Shown: positions 58,296-58,766 of the stretch, one piece after another
Numbering within the stretch: position 1 is the stretch's first letter
Layout: the number at the start of each line of letters is the position of its first letter
Notes under the pieces: model-generated
What the model was told of the DNA's origin: nothing
The model's database searches: none
Seen by the model: only the letters and a program-made list of their open reading frames with translations
Source of the DNA: Saccoglossus kowalevskii
Lineage: Eukaryota; Hemichordata; Enteropneusta; Harrimaniidae
Assembly (NCBI RefSeq): GCF_000003605.2
Contig: NW_003155240.1
Location: 208,019-266,784 of the forward strand
DNA: 58,766 nt
Reading direction: 5' to 3'
Translations under genes and position numbers: made by a program

Positions 58296-58766
58296 ATTGA
58301 ATTCGTAGATATTTTGTAAACCTATCACATATACCCGTAATAGAATGGGTAGATATTTTGTAAATGTACCACATATACCCGTAATAGAATGAGTAGATAT
58401 TTTGTCAATCTACCACATATACCCGTAATAGAATGAGTAGATATTTGTAAATATACCACATATACCCGTAATAGAATAGGTATATATTTTGTAAATCTAC
58501 TACATATACCCGTAATAGAATGGGTAGATATGTTGTAAATCTGCCACATATACCCGTAGTAGAATGGGTAGATATTTTGTAAATCTACTACATATACCCG
58601 TAGTAGAATGGGTAGATATGTTGTATATCTGCCAGATATACCGCAAAAGAATGGGTAGATGTATTGTAAATCTGCCACATATACTGGTAATAGAATAGGT
58701 AAATATTTTGTAAATTTACCACATATACTGGTAATAGAATAGGTAGATATTCTGTAAATATACCAC
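58296..58766. repeat. 44-bp tandem satellite-like array, runs off the window end
   Basis: About ten copies of a ~44-bp unit containing TAGATATTTTGTAAAT, then CCACATATACCCGTAATAGA. Copies differ by a few bases, and one is short by a base or so. The array is cut by the window end, so its true size is unknown. Minus-strand translation yields a repetitive peptide (ITGICxRFTKY) with no sign of being a gene. Confidence 0.95.

Noticed and set aside
1-58766. CRISPR arrays, bacterial-type operons, ribosomal RNA or viral genes.
   Set aside because: No regularly spaced identical repeats with unique spacers, no operon structure, and no rRNA or viral polymerase-like frames. Gene structure is plainly that of a spliced animal genome.

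Overview
This is AT-rich eukaryotic genomic DNA from an invertebrate animal. The evidence is spliced genes with GT-AG introns, a vitellogenin yolk-protein gene, many small inverted-repeat DNA transposons, pentanucleotide microsatellites and a 132-base assembly gap. The species cannot be fixed from sequence alone. The gene set and repeat style would suit a marine invertebrate such as a hemichordate, but that is a guess.

Layout. (1) 1-6952: a short first coding exon of an unidentified minus-strand gene lies at 6890-6952. The rest of this stretch is repeat-rich (tandem ~140-bp units, foldback elements, MITEs). (2) 9139-19206, plus strand: a six-exon, 610-codon FAM151/menorin-family gene. It encodes an N-terminal membrane anchor, an acidic linker built from a duplicated 57-bp exon, a PLC/GDPD-like barrel in which several catalytic-type residues are replaced, and a beta-rich C-terminal domain. 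A possible 137-codon orphan gene lies antisense in its third intron. (3) 23475-31885 (5'UTR exon to about 34997), minus strand: a 158-residue homologue of SYCE2, a synaptonemal-complex central-element protein. Its introns hold several DNA transposons, one of which carries a PB1-like protein fragment. (4) 37269-49107, minus strand: a complete 23-exon vitellogenin of 2488 residues. Exon lengths and phases close exactly (7467 nt). Its VWD domain is split by about 600 residues of arginine/glutamate-rich, cysteine-paired repeats, and a second serine-glutamate array sits in the mid-protein beta-sheet region. (5) 49161-58766: largely gene-poor. It holds one possible cysteine-rich peptide exon, a foldback element and a 44-bp tandem array that runs off the window end.

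Functionally the genes are not an operon-like set. Vitellogenin supplies yolk, the SYCE2 homologue acts in meiotic chromosome synapsis, and menorin relatives are known for cell-surface and extracellular roles. The most unusual object is the vitellogenin. It has no classical polyserine phosvitin between its lipid-binding part and VWD, and instead carries a large expanding array of predicted disulfide-closed helical hairpins inside the VWD fold.
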